Of a DNA stretch of 64,000 nucleotides, positions 36,425 through 48,530 are shown in pieces. The notes below the pieces were generated by a model that saw nothing but the letters and a program-made list of their open reading frames with translations, was not told the origin of the DNA and searched no databases. The position numbers were made by a program, and so were the translations under genes. The DNA is from Ceratothoa steindachneri (lineage: Eukaryota > Arthropoda > Malacostraca > Isopoda > Cymothoidae). How positions within the stretch are numbered: position 1 is the first letter of the stretch; every line of letters begins with the position of its first letter. The DNA lies in contig OZ018326.1 of assembly GCA_963969495.1 (NCBI GenBank), positions 176,179,056 to 176,243,055 on the forward strand, read 5' to 3'.

Positions 36425-36450
36425 GCTCCTGCGTCGGCCGGCGCAGGAGC
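36425..36450 (-). other. second, stronger hairpin in the LINE 3' untranslated region
   Basis: Perfect 9-bp arms GCTCCTGCG and CGCAGGAGC surround TCGGCCGG. They lie in a purine- and pyrimidine-tract-rich 3' untranslated region about 100 bp upstream of the terminal hairpin. Confidence 0.6.
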
Positions 36451-36584
36451 GTGCAACCGAAAGGAAAAAAAAAACAAAAACAAATGCAAAGAACAAAACA
36501 AAAAAACAAACCCTGCTTAAATAATAGGGAGAAGGCCGGCCTCCCCCCAAAAGTCAATAAGTCCACCAGTCGATGTGCACGCAC

Positions 36585-39500
36585 TCATCCCGAATACAAG
36601 GGACAGGCGGTAGCGACCCCGCCCATCCGGTACCGGGACAGGTGTCGTGGGCGAAGATCACCCAGACTGGGACATTCGACAAGAATATGCCGAACAGTCT
36701 GGGGGACGACGCAGTCGTTGCAATAGGCCGCATGCGAGCGCTCAATCAAGTAGCGATGCGTCACACGAGTATGTCCGATTCGGAGACGACAGAAAGCGAC
36801 CTGAAGCCGTGGCGGCATTAGGGGATAGACCCATGGGAACAGTCACGGCGCAATGGCACGCCACTTTAAGTACCCTTCACCGTCTCCCATTTTCTTTGCC
36901 AAGCAGTCCGAAGAGCTGCCCGTATTCCCGCCATGTAGTCGGTGTGAGGAAAAGCGAAACGCTGGTCCGGTCGCAGAGTTCTGGTGGACTCTTTGGCGCA
37001 CTCATCGGCGTGCTCATTTCCCGCAATTCCTACATGTCCAGAAACCCAGCAGAAGATAATCTCGATATCCCCTCGGCTCACCAAAACCGTGGTGTCACGG
37101 ATATTGCGAACCAGGGACTGCGGAGATTCCAATGCCCCGAGAGCACTCAGGGCGCTTTGTGAGTCACTATAGATCACCTTCCGGTCTTCGAACCGAGCAC
37201 GTCGCGTAATCTCCCGTACCGAGTGGTGTATTGCCACCAGCTCGGCCGTGAAGACAGACGCAGCGCCTGGTAGAGCCCCGCTGACTTCAAACAGAGGGGA
37301 TACGGCGTATAAGCCGACCCCCTCTTGGGACTTGGAGCCATCCATATACACTGGCACGGTTCCAGCGTGACACGATGTGTGCTCCAAAAAGGTCGAACGC
37401 AATACTCCCGGCGCAGTATAAGCTTTGGGAGCAGAGGTGTGGTGACAAATAGCCAAATGTGGTACTCCCCCAGGGTGGCGTGCTGGGCAGAACCAGGGGC
37501 GCCACCGGCACGAGAGCTATATCTAGCTCTCGAAGGAGTTTCCTGGCCCTAAACCCAAAGGGCATAGGGTATGACTGGCGTCTCTCGGCGGCATAAGCAC
37601 CATCGAGATCAGCTGCGGATGTAGTGAGAGCTGTTGGCGACTGCAGGAGGCGCCGGGCTCGCGCGTACAGGCGAGTGATGAACTGCACGTGGCGAAGAGC
37701 GAGTGGCATCTCCCCCTAGCATCGACAACAGGCTCTTAAGGCCAGTGTGGTGGATCGAATCCACCTTCCACAATAAACGCTCGGCTGCGGATGCATAAAA
37801 CTCGCATCCGTAGTCGAGCTTGGAGCGAACTGAGGATCGATAAAAAAGTAAGGCAGTAGCCCTATCATCGCCACAATTGCTGAACGTCACAGAACGGGGA
37901 ATGTCAATGGCGCGGGTACAAGAGACCCTAAGGCTGCCAATATGAGCCTCCCAGGTGAGGCGTCGGTCGAATACAAGACCAAGGAAACGGTGCGACTCAA
38001 CCACATCCAGGCGCACCCCATTAAGAAACAAATCAGGGTCGGAGGAAGCCGTGGAAGGCGGCATAAGTGCACCACCTTAGTCTTGTCCAAAGAAAACCGA
38101 AACCTGTGCACTTTGGCATAGCGAGAGACGCGGTTCAATGCCTGTTGTAGTCGACGCTCTAGAGTTGGCATCTGGGCCGCGCCAAAAGAGATCGAAAGGT
38201 CGTCCACGTAGAGCGAAGCAAGAACATCTTCCGGTGGCACCGAGGTGATGCTGTTGATGCTCAGGGCAAAGAGTGTGACACTGAGGACACTTCTCTGCGG
38301 GACACCCTCTTCCTGCTCCTCTGGGCCGGAGAGGGCTTCCCCCACCCGTACGTGGAATCGACGATCTCGTAAAAATTCATATATAAACATTGGGAGGCGT
38401 CCCTTCTCACCCATCGTGTGGAGAGTCTCTATGATAACGTATCGCTATGCGGTATCATAGGCCTTACCTAGATCGAAAAACACCATGGCGTAGTGCTGTC
38501 TACGAAGGAAAGCCTCGCAAATGGCATTTTCCAGTCGGAGCAGAGCATCCAACGTGGAGTGGAACAGCGGAAGCCGCACTGTGCGGAAGACAGATGGCCT
38601 TCGCTGTCCAGGGCAAAGGCTAATCTAACATTTACCAATTTCTCCATCAATTTGCACACGCAAGAAGTTAGAGTATTTGGGCGGAAAACGGTCGGAGTAG
38701 AGTGATCTCTCCCCGGTTTGCAAAAGGCAAGCACAGTACCGATTGGCCAGGACTCTGGGAAAAGACCTTCCACCCAGATCCTGTTGAACGAATCTAACAG
38801 AAAGGCCATGCTTTGCTCACCTAGCTGTCGGAGCATGGCGGACGGGACATCGTCCAGACCATGGGCGGTGTCCGCGCAGGAAGCGAGAGCGGAACGCAAC
38901 TCACTCACAGTAGACTTGTCGTTGAAGGGTTCTCCGCCTCTGGAGGTAAAGTCCAGCCGGGCGCCTTCCGCGACATGACGAAGTGCATTGAATGCTGGCG
39001 GAGCAGCATCACGGCTAGAAAATGCTGTAAAAGTGGTCGCTAAGGATTCCGCCACGGACGCGTGGTCCGAGATTGCGGTCCCATTCTCCTGGAGAACCGG
39101 AGGGAGGTCCTGCGAGAACTTACCTTGAATCCTTTTGACTCGCTTCCACACCTCAGCTAAAGGGGTCTTCCCGTTAAGTGAAGACACGTATGCCCACCAA
39201 AAAGAGCGGCGGGCGTGCTTCAAAATATACCGGAACCTAGCCCTAGCCCGACGAAATTCATCGACAGTGAAATCGTTCGGGCGTCGCATATAGCGCATGT
39301 AGGCATAACGCTTCTGTTTGAGGGCCGTCTCACACTCGGCCGACCACCAAGGGAGTGGTCGGCGTGCAAAACAGCCAGACGCGTTAGGAATAGTAGTCAG
39401 GCCCACGGCGATGAGGTTGCCGGAGAAGAATTCAACGGCCTCATCTACCGACCTAAACTCCTCGACTGAGATAGAGAATTCAGTCATTTCCTGAAATGCA

Positions 39501-40165
39501 GGCCAAGCACCACCGAGGTGGTCTCTCAAGCGGCAGTTGCCCTGAAAATGATATTTGAATGGGACAGTGATCAATACCATGGAGGTCATCGACCACCCCC
39601 CAATCAAAATCAGGCTGTGCATCCGAACAGCACAAAGATAGATCAAGGCAAGAAAACGAAGCAGTTCTCGGACAGTGATGCGTAAACTTATCCACGTTTA
39701 GCACACCCATCTTAAGCTCTTCGATCAGATCGGCAAGGACTTGTCCCCTGGGATTTATGGAGTAATCTCCCCCGAGAGGATGCCTGACGTTCAGATCTCC
39801 AAGCAAGAGATAGGGCCTCGGCAACCGTGCCACGACGCGGCGGAAGTCCCCCGCGTCGAAATCAGCTGACGGTGGAATGTACGCACAAATAATAATAACC
39901 TCCTATCCAGGTGCAGCTGCACAGCCACTGCCTGAAAGGAGGTATCTAAAGAGAAAGGAAGAACGGAGACATCATGCCGGGTGTAAATCGCGCATCCACC
40001 AGCCCGGCCATCCCGCGGTGGTGGGGTCACAAGACCCTTATACCTCAGTAGGGCTAGCAGGGCGCACGCGCCTAGCATGGTCTCCTGCAAAAAGATAGCT
40101 AACGGAGAACGGGACGAGACGAGCCTCCACAGCTCCTCCCAGTTGGTTTGGAGTCCAAGGCAATT
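36585..40165 (-). pseudogene. LINE ORF2: endonuclease, reverse transcriptase, RNase H
   Basis: Domains run in order on the minus strand. The endonuclease begins near 40165 (TNWEELWRL, then SPLAIFLQETMLGA) and continues to LLGDLNVRHPLGGDYS and HHCPRTASFSCLDLSLC, then LHGIDHCPI near 39550, where the usual Ser before Asp-His reads Ile. The reverse transcriptase follows in a 392-codon open stretch (38468-39646) with FPESWPIGTVLAFCKPGRD and LTSCVCKLMEKLVN. After a frameshift comes GVPQRSVLSVTLFALSIN, with Arg in place of a conserved Gly, and then the catalytic ASLYVDDLSISFG near 38210. A thumb region follows (SHRFLGLVFDRRLTWEAHI). The RNase H domain (36866-37456) keeps its four acidic positions: YMDGSKS, FTAELVAI, YSDSQSAL and GIAGNEHAD. 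The last block has CNDC and HILVEC. Four or more frameshifts inactivate it. Confidence 0.88.
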
Positions 40166-40189
40166 CCATTAAAGAAATATGCCCTCCAG

Positions 40190-41845
40190 GCCTAGGTCGG
40201 AGGAGACGCGGGGGCCCTCCTCGAACTGAAGACCCTCACGAGAATAGCCGTACGCTTCCCGGGGGCAGAACCCCGGGCGCTGTTAGCCAGGCAAAGCGCT
40301 GAAGGCGCTGTCGCCTTCAAGGACTTATTGGGGGAGGTTGGGCTCGACATGCGAGTCTTTTCCTCCCTCCACCTCGAAACCTTAGGCGGGCGTTGCGGCT
40401 TCGGAGGTGGGGGGCCCTCTTTTCGAAGAACCACCATCTCCGAGCCACTTGCCACACCTCGGGGCGTGGGAAAAGGAGCCAAAGCTCCTTTGTTGCTGTC
40501 CTCCTTTCGGGGGACAGCATTAGGAACCCCGGGAGAAGGCCTAGCGACCATCTTCAGGGATGTTGCCTCCTGTGAGTCTAACGACTCGGTGGAGGCGCGT
40601 GGCCGTTTCGCCCGACGGGAAACGGTCACGCTGGGGGAAGAGGGGGAAGCCCTGGTTTTAGCCGGAGCTGGGTATGAACCTTTTTGGCCGCAGCTTGACC
40701 AGGGGAGCGCCCGAGTTAGGTAGAGCCCGCAGAAGGGCTCCGAATGGGTGCGGAAACAACCGTGCTTGTTGGCCTGGATGGGCCAGGAACAGAGGCTGCC
40801 TTTCTAACTATTGAGGCATATGACGTCCCAGGCAGAGCCGGGCGTGCCAGGACCAAGTCCTTAGCCTCGCGGAATGAGAGTCGATCCTGGCCCTGAACGG
40901 CCAGGATTTCTTTCTCAAGGAGATATGCACGACATTGCTTTGAAGAAGCAGGGTGTGGCTCTCTGCAATTGACACACTTGGCCACACACGATTTGGACTT
41001 ATCGTGTGCGACCTTGGAGCAATTTACACAGACTTCGAGTGACCCCAACTTTGCACGTCTACATGAGCGATTCGTATGGCCGAAGCGGTGACAGTAATAG
41101 CACCACCGTGGCAGTGGCACGAATGCCTTTACGCGGTAGCGGTGTCAACTGGCAGGCACCGACTCAGGGAGCTTGTCACAGTCGAACGTGACGAAGAGTG
41201 TAAGAGTGGGTCTCGAGGCCCCTCCCTGTTTTCTCATCACACGTTCGACCTTGACCACCCCATGGTCAGCCAGCTCTAGGGTGATGTCTTCAATGGAGTA
41301 GTTAGCGAGTTCCCTCGCATAAACTACTCCTTTTACAAAGTTCATGGTAGAGTGCGGCGTCACACTCACCGGGGTGCTATGAAGTGCCCGAAGAGCACTT
41401 ATTTTAGCCACCTCGGCGGGATTCACCGCATTTGCCAGAAGGCTCCCGTCCGAGAAACTTGTCACCAATTGCACTAGCTAATCATCTTCTCTGATGGATC
41501 ATGTTGCCCTTGGACAACATGGTGCCATCAGTGGAGCGAATAATGCGAAGGCGTTTGAAGCCAGCGGGCTCGAAAACGCCAGGTAACCTCTGAATGAGGG
41601 GCCCCGATTTCATCGAGGCTCCGCCCTGTGCACTCTTGGTGTTAGTCTTAGTCAGGGGCTCCGCAACCGGGGGGGCAGAGGGGGTGAATGTGGCGATCTT
41701 GGCTTGGTCGCTTGTCAGAGTGGCAGCAGACCCATCCGTCCCCGCAGCTCCCGCGGATGTAGAGGAGCCCTGAGTCTTTTTTGTCTTTTTAGTCCATTGG
41801 GTGAACTTCCCCTCTTGTTTTTCATTGTCTCCTGCATCAGCAAAA
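40190..41845 (-). pseudogene. LINE ORF1, gag-like nucleic-acid-binding protein
   Basis: This protein normally coats the element RNA. From the 5' edge one frame runs about 110 codons, rich in Thr, Ser, Pro and Ala, to KSGPLIQRLPGVFEPAGFKR and SKGNMIHQRR, then stops near 41475. It resumes as LVTSFSDGSLLANAVN and RKQGGASRPTLTLFVTFDCD. Three zinc knuckles follow at 41085-40935: CYYCHRFGHTNRSC (CX2CX4HX4C), CVNCSKVAHDKSKSC and CVNCREPHPASSKQC, the last two with altered spacing. The C-terminus (40192-40629) is Pro/Ser/Arg-rich and low in complexity. No Met is found at the 5' edge, which indicates 5' truncation. Two or more frameshifts are present. Its end lies about 25 bp upstream of the endonuclease start, normal spacing for the superfamily. 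Confidence 0.8.
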
Positions 41846-41854
41846 ATAGCCGTT

Positions 41855-42540
41855 ATAATCTATCACTTTAGAAGACACTTTTTATAAAAACAGATGAATT
41901 GTTAAGTTCATTAGAAGTAATTCCATTCGTGATCTTCAGTGTTTCGTGTCATGCTTAAGAACAAAGATGAAACCGAAATTCTTGGTGTCTCCAGGAAGAA
42001 TCTTGAACAGAATTTCAATTTGAAAGACCAAATAGTCAAGTTTTTATAGATATCATAATATATATTTGCAATTGATGAATGGTCATTTTATCAAGAACGC
42101 TGTATTTTTATATATTAATGACAAAACACAATTAATTAAAATATAATACTCTTCAAGGAAAAACAAAATCCATTTAGGACATGTGGTTAAAATTAAAGGG
42201 ATTTCGGAAAATTTGAGTACCTATTTTTTAAAAATATTCTTAATATGTTTGAGTTGACCAAAGGCGAAGAACATTTCCTTTAATTTACCAAAGTATTTAG
42301 TGAACAAGAAGAACTATGTGCACTATTTCATTTTCATGAATATGTCTGTTTTTTTATACATTATTTTCAAATTATATTTAAAGAGTCAAAGATTTTGAAA
42401 CACTTGGATCATCTCTAAAAGTGGCTTTTGAATCTAACTCTGAAGATATCTCTACCGCCCTGGTAGATTTGCAGATGGATTTGAGAGAACTGTCAGAAGA
42501 TACCATTATCAAATATCAATTTGATTTAAAAAGGATCTAA
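41855..42540 (+). pseudogene. hAT-superfamily transposase relic (GTF2IRD2/EPM2AIP1-like type)
   Basis: Plus-strand blocks in shifting frames match the middle of a hAT transposase. These are TDELLSSLEVIPFV near 41890, LQGKTKSI near 42155 (the widespread L.LQGK block), MWLKLKGFRK and then EHFP followed by FTKVFSEQEELCALF near 42270. Next is KDFETLGSSLKVAFESNSED, and DLQMDLRELSEDTIIKYQF near 42470-42530, which matches the family's DLQ.EL..L..D block. A stop follows directly. The dimerisation block expected further downstream was not found, and the N-terminal zinc finger is missing: the I-type LINE begins where it should be. The superfamily assignment depends on motif order across frames and is moderately sure. 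Confidence 0.6.
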
Positions 42541-43284
42541 TTGAAATTTTTAATAGTGCAATTTAATGCCCTCCTTTCCCTCATCATACTCGAAAAATGC
42601 TTCTTTTATTTTACTACTACTTAATGAAAACAAAGATTAACTCAAGTTGAGGAGTACTATGCTAGAACCAAGTGTCCATCTAATCGTCAAAAGAGTCATA
42701 ATAGTTTAGAGTAAAATTACTTTCTCTTCCATTAATTAAATTTCAAAATACGCAAAATAGATTTAATTATTTTAAAATTGCAGCCATAAATCTTGGATTT
42801 TTTCAAATGCCGCCATGATCTAATAACTTTGCATCTATGCTGGCCAAAAGTCTCACACGTTTTTTAGATGAGGCCATTCTCATCTAAATCTATATTTTCT
42901 CTTTGACACTTCATGATGACAATGTACACAGGAAACTTATCACATTTACATCTGCATTTAAACCATCCTGCCGATACTTTTGTCCATTTTGAATAATTAA
43001 ATCCCGATTTTATTGTGCAATGCATAAGGGCACCTTTAAACGCGACTATTTTTCATTCGTCAAAGAAAAGCACCGCCGAAAATTTATTTACACCATCTAC
43101 ACTCCAGCACATTTTAACTAAAGACCACTCCCTTTTCATTTCTCATACAATGTATTGGCAACAGGTATCAGGTCCTTCCAATAGCTGCCATCCTGTTTTT
43201 GCCATCTGAATGATTTCGTGCCCCTCAGCACCCAAATCACATTGGTGTATTAGCGGCTCTTTAACTTCCACGTATTTTTACCTA

Positions 43285-43720
43285 GTAAAGTTTCTGAACT
43301 TCACCATTTGTAATACCTTTTGTTTTAGAAAATTAATAAACACTCGATAATCATATTTATTTCTGAACTTCACCAATTTGTGTCTTTAAACTTTATACAA
43401 ACTCTTAGAAGGAACTTGGATAAAAACTTAAAATATATCTTGGTCACAAGATATATTGTTATTAGGAGAACAAGTAATGGCCTCACGACTGCCCCCTACG
43501 GGGGGAAACTTGCGCATCGCTAGTAAGATTAAAATTTAAAAACTACAAAAAAGACCAATGGTTAGATTTTTATAAATTTTCTGAACTTCGCCAATTATAA
43601 TAATTATAAAAAGGAACTCTAAACTAAATTTTCCCCCTTTCAAAATATCACGTTGCTAAAATATATATTTATTGAAGATATACAAAAATAAATTTTCTGA
43701 GCTTCACCATTTGAAATGCT
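43285..43720 (+). repeat. cluster of a 20-mer within a dispersed repeat family
   Basis: Variants of TTCTGAACTTCACCAATTTG occur at about 43292, 43361, 43578 and 43696 in the same orientation. The first two start 69 bp apart and the next two about 217 and 118 bp further on. Between them at 43480-43560 is the segment with CCTCACGACTGCCCCC and TTGCGCATCGC that is shared in inverted orientation with 25495-25690. A CCCCC-TAC-GGGGG hairpin lies at 43490-43502. No coding sequence is present. Confidence 0.65.
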
Positions 43721-43943
43721 TCCAAAAGCCTGCTGTCATTATACTGTTATTAAATTTAATCTAGCTAATTTATTTAACCTAATTCGACCTTATAGGTATC
43801 GTCAGATTCTCACATTTACTTTGCACAGAACTATTCACACATTTCTTTTCTCCCCTCTGCAACTTTGTTAAAAAAATATCTTATTTACAATCAAAGCTAA
43901 ATTTGCCTTCATTTTGAATGCTTCATGTTGTAGGTTGGCCGAG

Positions 43944-44090
<147 letters not shown>

Positions 44091-46275
44091 TTGTTTTATT
44101 AATTTTTAATAAACCAAATAAACTTTGACGTGAGGCGTAGATTCGTGTCTCGGTAACCGCTTGAGGATCCTCCTCGAAGAATGCTAATCTTTATTTTTAT
44201 TCTAGTGAATGAATAAAAGGGGTTTCTTTTTTGACTTTATCAATTATTGCCACTTTAACTCGTTTGAGGATAATTAAAAGAGTGATTTTACTAAAAAATA
44301 GACTTTATTGACTTCACGAGGGATCTAGGTTGGGTGGATGCTCAAGTGACAGCTTAGTCCTTATACTTTTCTTCCGGACGGGATGAATTCGTTGTCCTCT
44401 TTTTTTCTATCTAGTTAGGGTTTGTCCAACTCAGATAGAGTAAGATTTCGAGTCCTCAACTGGCTAGCTTGATACTGAATATCTTGTGGGCTCGAACGGC
44501 GCCGAGCTTCCTTGGTACGATCTGGTTTTGTACAAGGACTGCAAGTTGTCCTTTACTTGCAGAAAACTTTCTACCGGACATTTTTCTGTTTCCTTCTCGA
44601 ACTCGAAAAATCTCTTAACCGGTGACTTACTTGTCTCTTCCATTAGGACGAACAAAAAGTCTCATTTCCTCGGGTCAACCTGTTATATACACAAATTACT
44701 CTCGCGGGGGTAATAGGGAGGTGGAGGGAAGGACTCGCAAGGTGAGACCTCAGGTTGGTCTCCCGCGCTTTGTTTCTTGTAGCTCAGAGAGAAGGTAATC
44801 CGAGATCGGCAGTTTGCACTTTTGAATGGATTGTTTATAGGGTACACCATCAAAGGGCTTGCCTTTTTAGCTGAGGTCAGGAATCTCTCTCGTAACATTT
44901 ACCCTTTTGAGTGTTCTTCTATGTTACCAGAAAACATCGGAGGGGTAAAGCTAAACACAGATGTCTTTTGTTATTATTTCTTTGGCCTCGATATATATGT
45001 ATATATATACTAAACTCTTATTATACCTCTACACGTCATTTAGTGCTTTCTTACGATAATAAACCACTTGTTTTCGCTTTTTTCGTCGACGCCTTGTGTC
45101 CAATTATTTCATCTACTATATGCTGTCTGCTACAATAGTACATTTTCAGGCATGACTTTTTCTTCCTCTTCACTAAAGATTTCATGCAATCAATCGTCCA
45201 TTTATTATTTGCGTATTTTCTCTGACTCCTAGCACACCCATATTCAGCCATTAATTTATCCACTCACACTTTTTTCCCTTGTCTATATTTGACTAGTTCT
45301 TCTGTCTGCACTTGTATCCTCTTTTCTCTTCTGGACCCTTTCATTGCAAGTCCAGCACCTCCTTTATTTCTTAGCGGCATTATTCACTTTTTCTCGGCCA
45401 CAAACCAACTAATTTTCATTATTTACCAGAATTTAGTTGTCAGATAGGGCAATAATTTTGCCTCCTATAGCTTTTATATCGAAAGCATATCCAAGAGAAA
45501 CTCAATAATGCTCATCTATTCAAACACTTACCTTTGACCAACTTTGTGCATTTTTAGACATCATTTTTCTCAAAGAGCATAATGAGCCACACTTAGGTTT
45601 TACTCAGAAATATAATCTTAACTCTTTCTATTTTCCCATTAAGAACAGGTAGAATCTTAAACCTTGCTAATCTATTTGTTTGTAGCGCCCAATTTCAAAG
45701 TGAAGTATAGAAAACAAGGAACCTCAAAACTGAGCAACCCGTTAGCACTATGAAAATCTTGAAATTGGTCAGACAAATCGAACATTGAAATAATATCCCA
45801 TCCAATAATAATTAATTAATGTAAGCCAAAACAAATAGTTGTAAATAAGGTAAAAAGTAGAATTTAATAATCTATCTATCAATTCAAAGCAGAATATTGT
45901 TTAATAAGACAAGTGAAATCTCTGTGGTCCCACGCGAATGCACAAACATACGTACATTAGGAGACAGATGTGAGCTGAATGACTGGCCACATAAATAACA
46001 AGGATGGTGGAAACAGCTGTGTACAAAAAAAACAAATTTGATCTTACCCGCCAGACTTTTCATTAACCGCTGGAAAGACAAATTCAATTTTGCTATAATT
46101 GTTGGTTGATAAAGCACAGCTAGGTTCCCAAAGTCAGATACTATCTAGATGCACACACAACCTTTGACCAAATTAGCTCCTCCCAGCAGTCTTAGTGCAC
46201 CTACCCTATGATCCGATAAGTTCCACCCCGCATTCACATTAGAGAAGCGAAGCCACGCCCCTTAGAGCCCGTTAG

Positions 46276-46352
46276 TATAAATAAGCGGGAATAAACATAC
46301 AACATTCTCATTATTATTATTAGTAGTAGTATAACCAGTCAGTCAGTCAGTA
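46276..46352 (+). promoter_or_regulatory. candidate TATA/initiator core promoter
   Basis: TATAAATA at 46276-46283 is followed about 32 bp later by TCATT (46308-46312), an arthropod-type initiator, then an ATT run and three TCAGT units at 46336-46351, which also match the TCAGT initiator. No downstream coding exon could be recognised, so this might be a chance match, the promoter of a distant gene, or an LTR promoter. Confidence 0.25.
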
Positions 46353-47181
46353 CCTCGTCCTCAATCTATCCGTCCATTATCCCAACAAACTGACGCAGAA
46401 AGAGACTTACAATAAATACTGATAGTCAGCCAAAGACGTGAAAACACAGAAAAACAATAGAAAAAACTCATCAATTTCACTGGCACAAACTGAGGTAGTC
46501 CTAAACCAAGCCTAAAGACTACAAAACCGCCATTTTTCTTTCGAGTCATTATTTCTTCCAAGCATCAACCAGGTTACCATTCCAACCCAGCCTACTGGTG
46601 AATCACAAATCAAAAGCAACATAAAGTATCCGCCTTAGCCGCATTAGCCCGTTACCCCAATATGTTATCCACCTCTTTTTCTTCCAGTCAATATTCTTGC
46701 TACCTTTAACCGATATCTAATCATATTTAAACTACTACAAGTGACAAGGAAAAAGAGTGTCATTACATTAGCTCTTTTTCTAACCGATAATTTTATAATT
46801 GTTAAATATAGAGGATACAATCAACAGAACAACTGCACTTATTATACTTAAGTAAATCCTTATTATCCAGGTCTAAATGCATTGTCCTATTAACATAGGA
46901 TTCTAAATTTCCAATTGTTTTTCTAATACAACTTCGTTATCTGCTCAACCTTTTAGTCTCACTTTTACAAAGATCTTTAACCATCATAGACTTACTCCCA
47001 CATGTTTTGCCCCGGGATAGGTAGATCTTACATGTCTCATCACACACATAAATACTTAAAACACTGCTTTGGTTCTACTTCCCTCTATACTATTCTTTCT
47101 CATCATTCCAAGGAATCTACAAAGATTTCTGATGTGATAAAGTTATTATTTTATTTTTAATATCAAACACCCTTAAATTAT

Positions 47182-47288
<107 letters not shown>

Positions 47289-47464
47289 TAGGCAAGAGCC
47301 GTGAATAAATTCAGGGTAGGCAGAAACTGTGAAGCTGCAGCAATGAATTTTACCAATTCCTACTTTTTATCGAAAACTTACGTTTTAGGAAGTTCCATAA
47401 TAAATTAAATTGCGGCAGTGTCACAGTCTCCGCCTACCAAGAATTTTACTTACGGCACGTGACT

Positions 47465-47467
<3 letters not shown>

Positions 47468-47514
<47 letters not shown>
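47468..47514. repeat. (TA)n microsatellite
   Basis: The tract is 47 bp of TA, about 180 bp from the preceding one. Confidence 0.96.
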
Positions 47515-47517
<3 letters not shown>

Positions 47518-47839
47518 GATGACCAGGACGGAGCCGTAGATGCCTCGTAACGTTTATTTCAAACGTTTTAGCAGGTTTTCAACTTATATTTAATGGCACA
47601 GATAATAGGTTATTATTTAGACTCAGTGGAAGTTTCGTAGTATACATTGACTGTAGCAGGTAAAGGTCCAAAATGTATCTTACGGCATTAAGTATTGTGA
47701 AGAAGGAAATGGCGCCTTGAACTTTGGCCTTTTGTTCGTCTTATCTCCGCTTGAGGGCAGCTTCATGGTCATTTCTGTTCCCACACCTGGCCTTGACTCC
47801 AGATTTCTTCGCGTCGATTCCTTTAATGCTGAAGAAGAA

Positions 47840-48190
47840 CATGTTCTTATACTGTAACTAGAGGAAATTCGTGTATTTTTCGTTGGTCATGGTCTCACAA
47901 GCATCGCCTTTGGAAACATGCTAGAGATGCTGAAGGTCATCAAAGAACATTTTCTCCTTGACACGGTCCGACTCTGGCCCACGAGTCAAGTGTTTTTTTG
48001 AGTGATTGGTATTTGTCTCTGATTCTGGAAGTTTCCTGACACAGGCAGTCACCCAATGTGTCGGGATCCTGGCCGTCTTCCATAGTGTGAGGACCTCCCT
48101 TCATGCCAAGTTCAGGCCTTCCGAGACGGTCTTCTTTTCCATGACGTGATAGAACAAGCACAATGACAGCACATCCCGCTTACTTAGAAG
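47840..48190 (-). pseudogene. relic of an unclassified repeated invertebrate protein family
   Basis: In shifting minus-strand frames one reads VLTLWKTARIPTHWVTACVR, then IRDKYQSLKKTLDSW, DRVKEKMFFDDLQHL and TMTNEKYTNFL. The pattern (a WxxARIPT block, a conserved Cys, a YxxLKK block, a basic FFDDLxxLF-type block) resembles proteins I have seen in many copies in crustacean and other invertebrate genomes. I cannot name or verify that family. At least three frame changes and stops make it non-functional. Its role is unknown. Confidence 0.35.
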
Positions 48191-48436
48191 ACGGGCACAT
48201 GACAGGGAATTACTAGGCTTCCCGAGGTGCGAACACTCGGGTCTAGAACAAGTACTGATTACCATAACCTGAAAATGAGAAAAAAAAGGAAACAGTCACC
48301 CCGAATGCTAAATATCATTGTATTGAGAGGAAGTTTTGCACACAAGGAGAGGAATACAACATGAAAAAAAGTAGTGGTGTGGTCAAAGGATCAGTGCACT
48401 TTGAGATTTTCCTCCTGTTTTTTAGACAACCCTAAA

Positions 48437-48530
<94 letters not shown>

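Larger units (their letters stand above)
36270..41850 (-). mobile_element. I-type LINE with gag-like ORF1, EN, RT and RNase H
   Basis: The 5.6-kb element reads on the minus strand from about 41850 to an A-rich 3' end near 36275-36295. It contains ORF1 with three zinc knuckles, then endonuclease, reverse transcriptase, RNase H and a Cys/His tail in ORF2. RNase H after the reverse transcriptase places it in the I superfamily rather than jockey; I cannot name the clade. It is strikingly GC-richer than the flanking DNA. ORF1 reads back to the 5' edge without a Met, so the element is 5' truncated. Each domain is open over long stretches but separated by frameshifts. It is dead but the least decayed retroelement in the window. 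Confidence 0.9.

Noticed and set aside
36217..36726. 169-codon open frame on the plus strand
   Set aside because: It is antisense to the 3' untranslated region and C-terminal end of the I-type LINE, has no motif, and is compositionally forced by the A-rich tracts.
36647..37162. 171-codon open frame on the plus strand
   Set aside because: It is a shadow of the LINE RNase H domain on the minus strand, which carries all the conserved residues.
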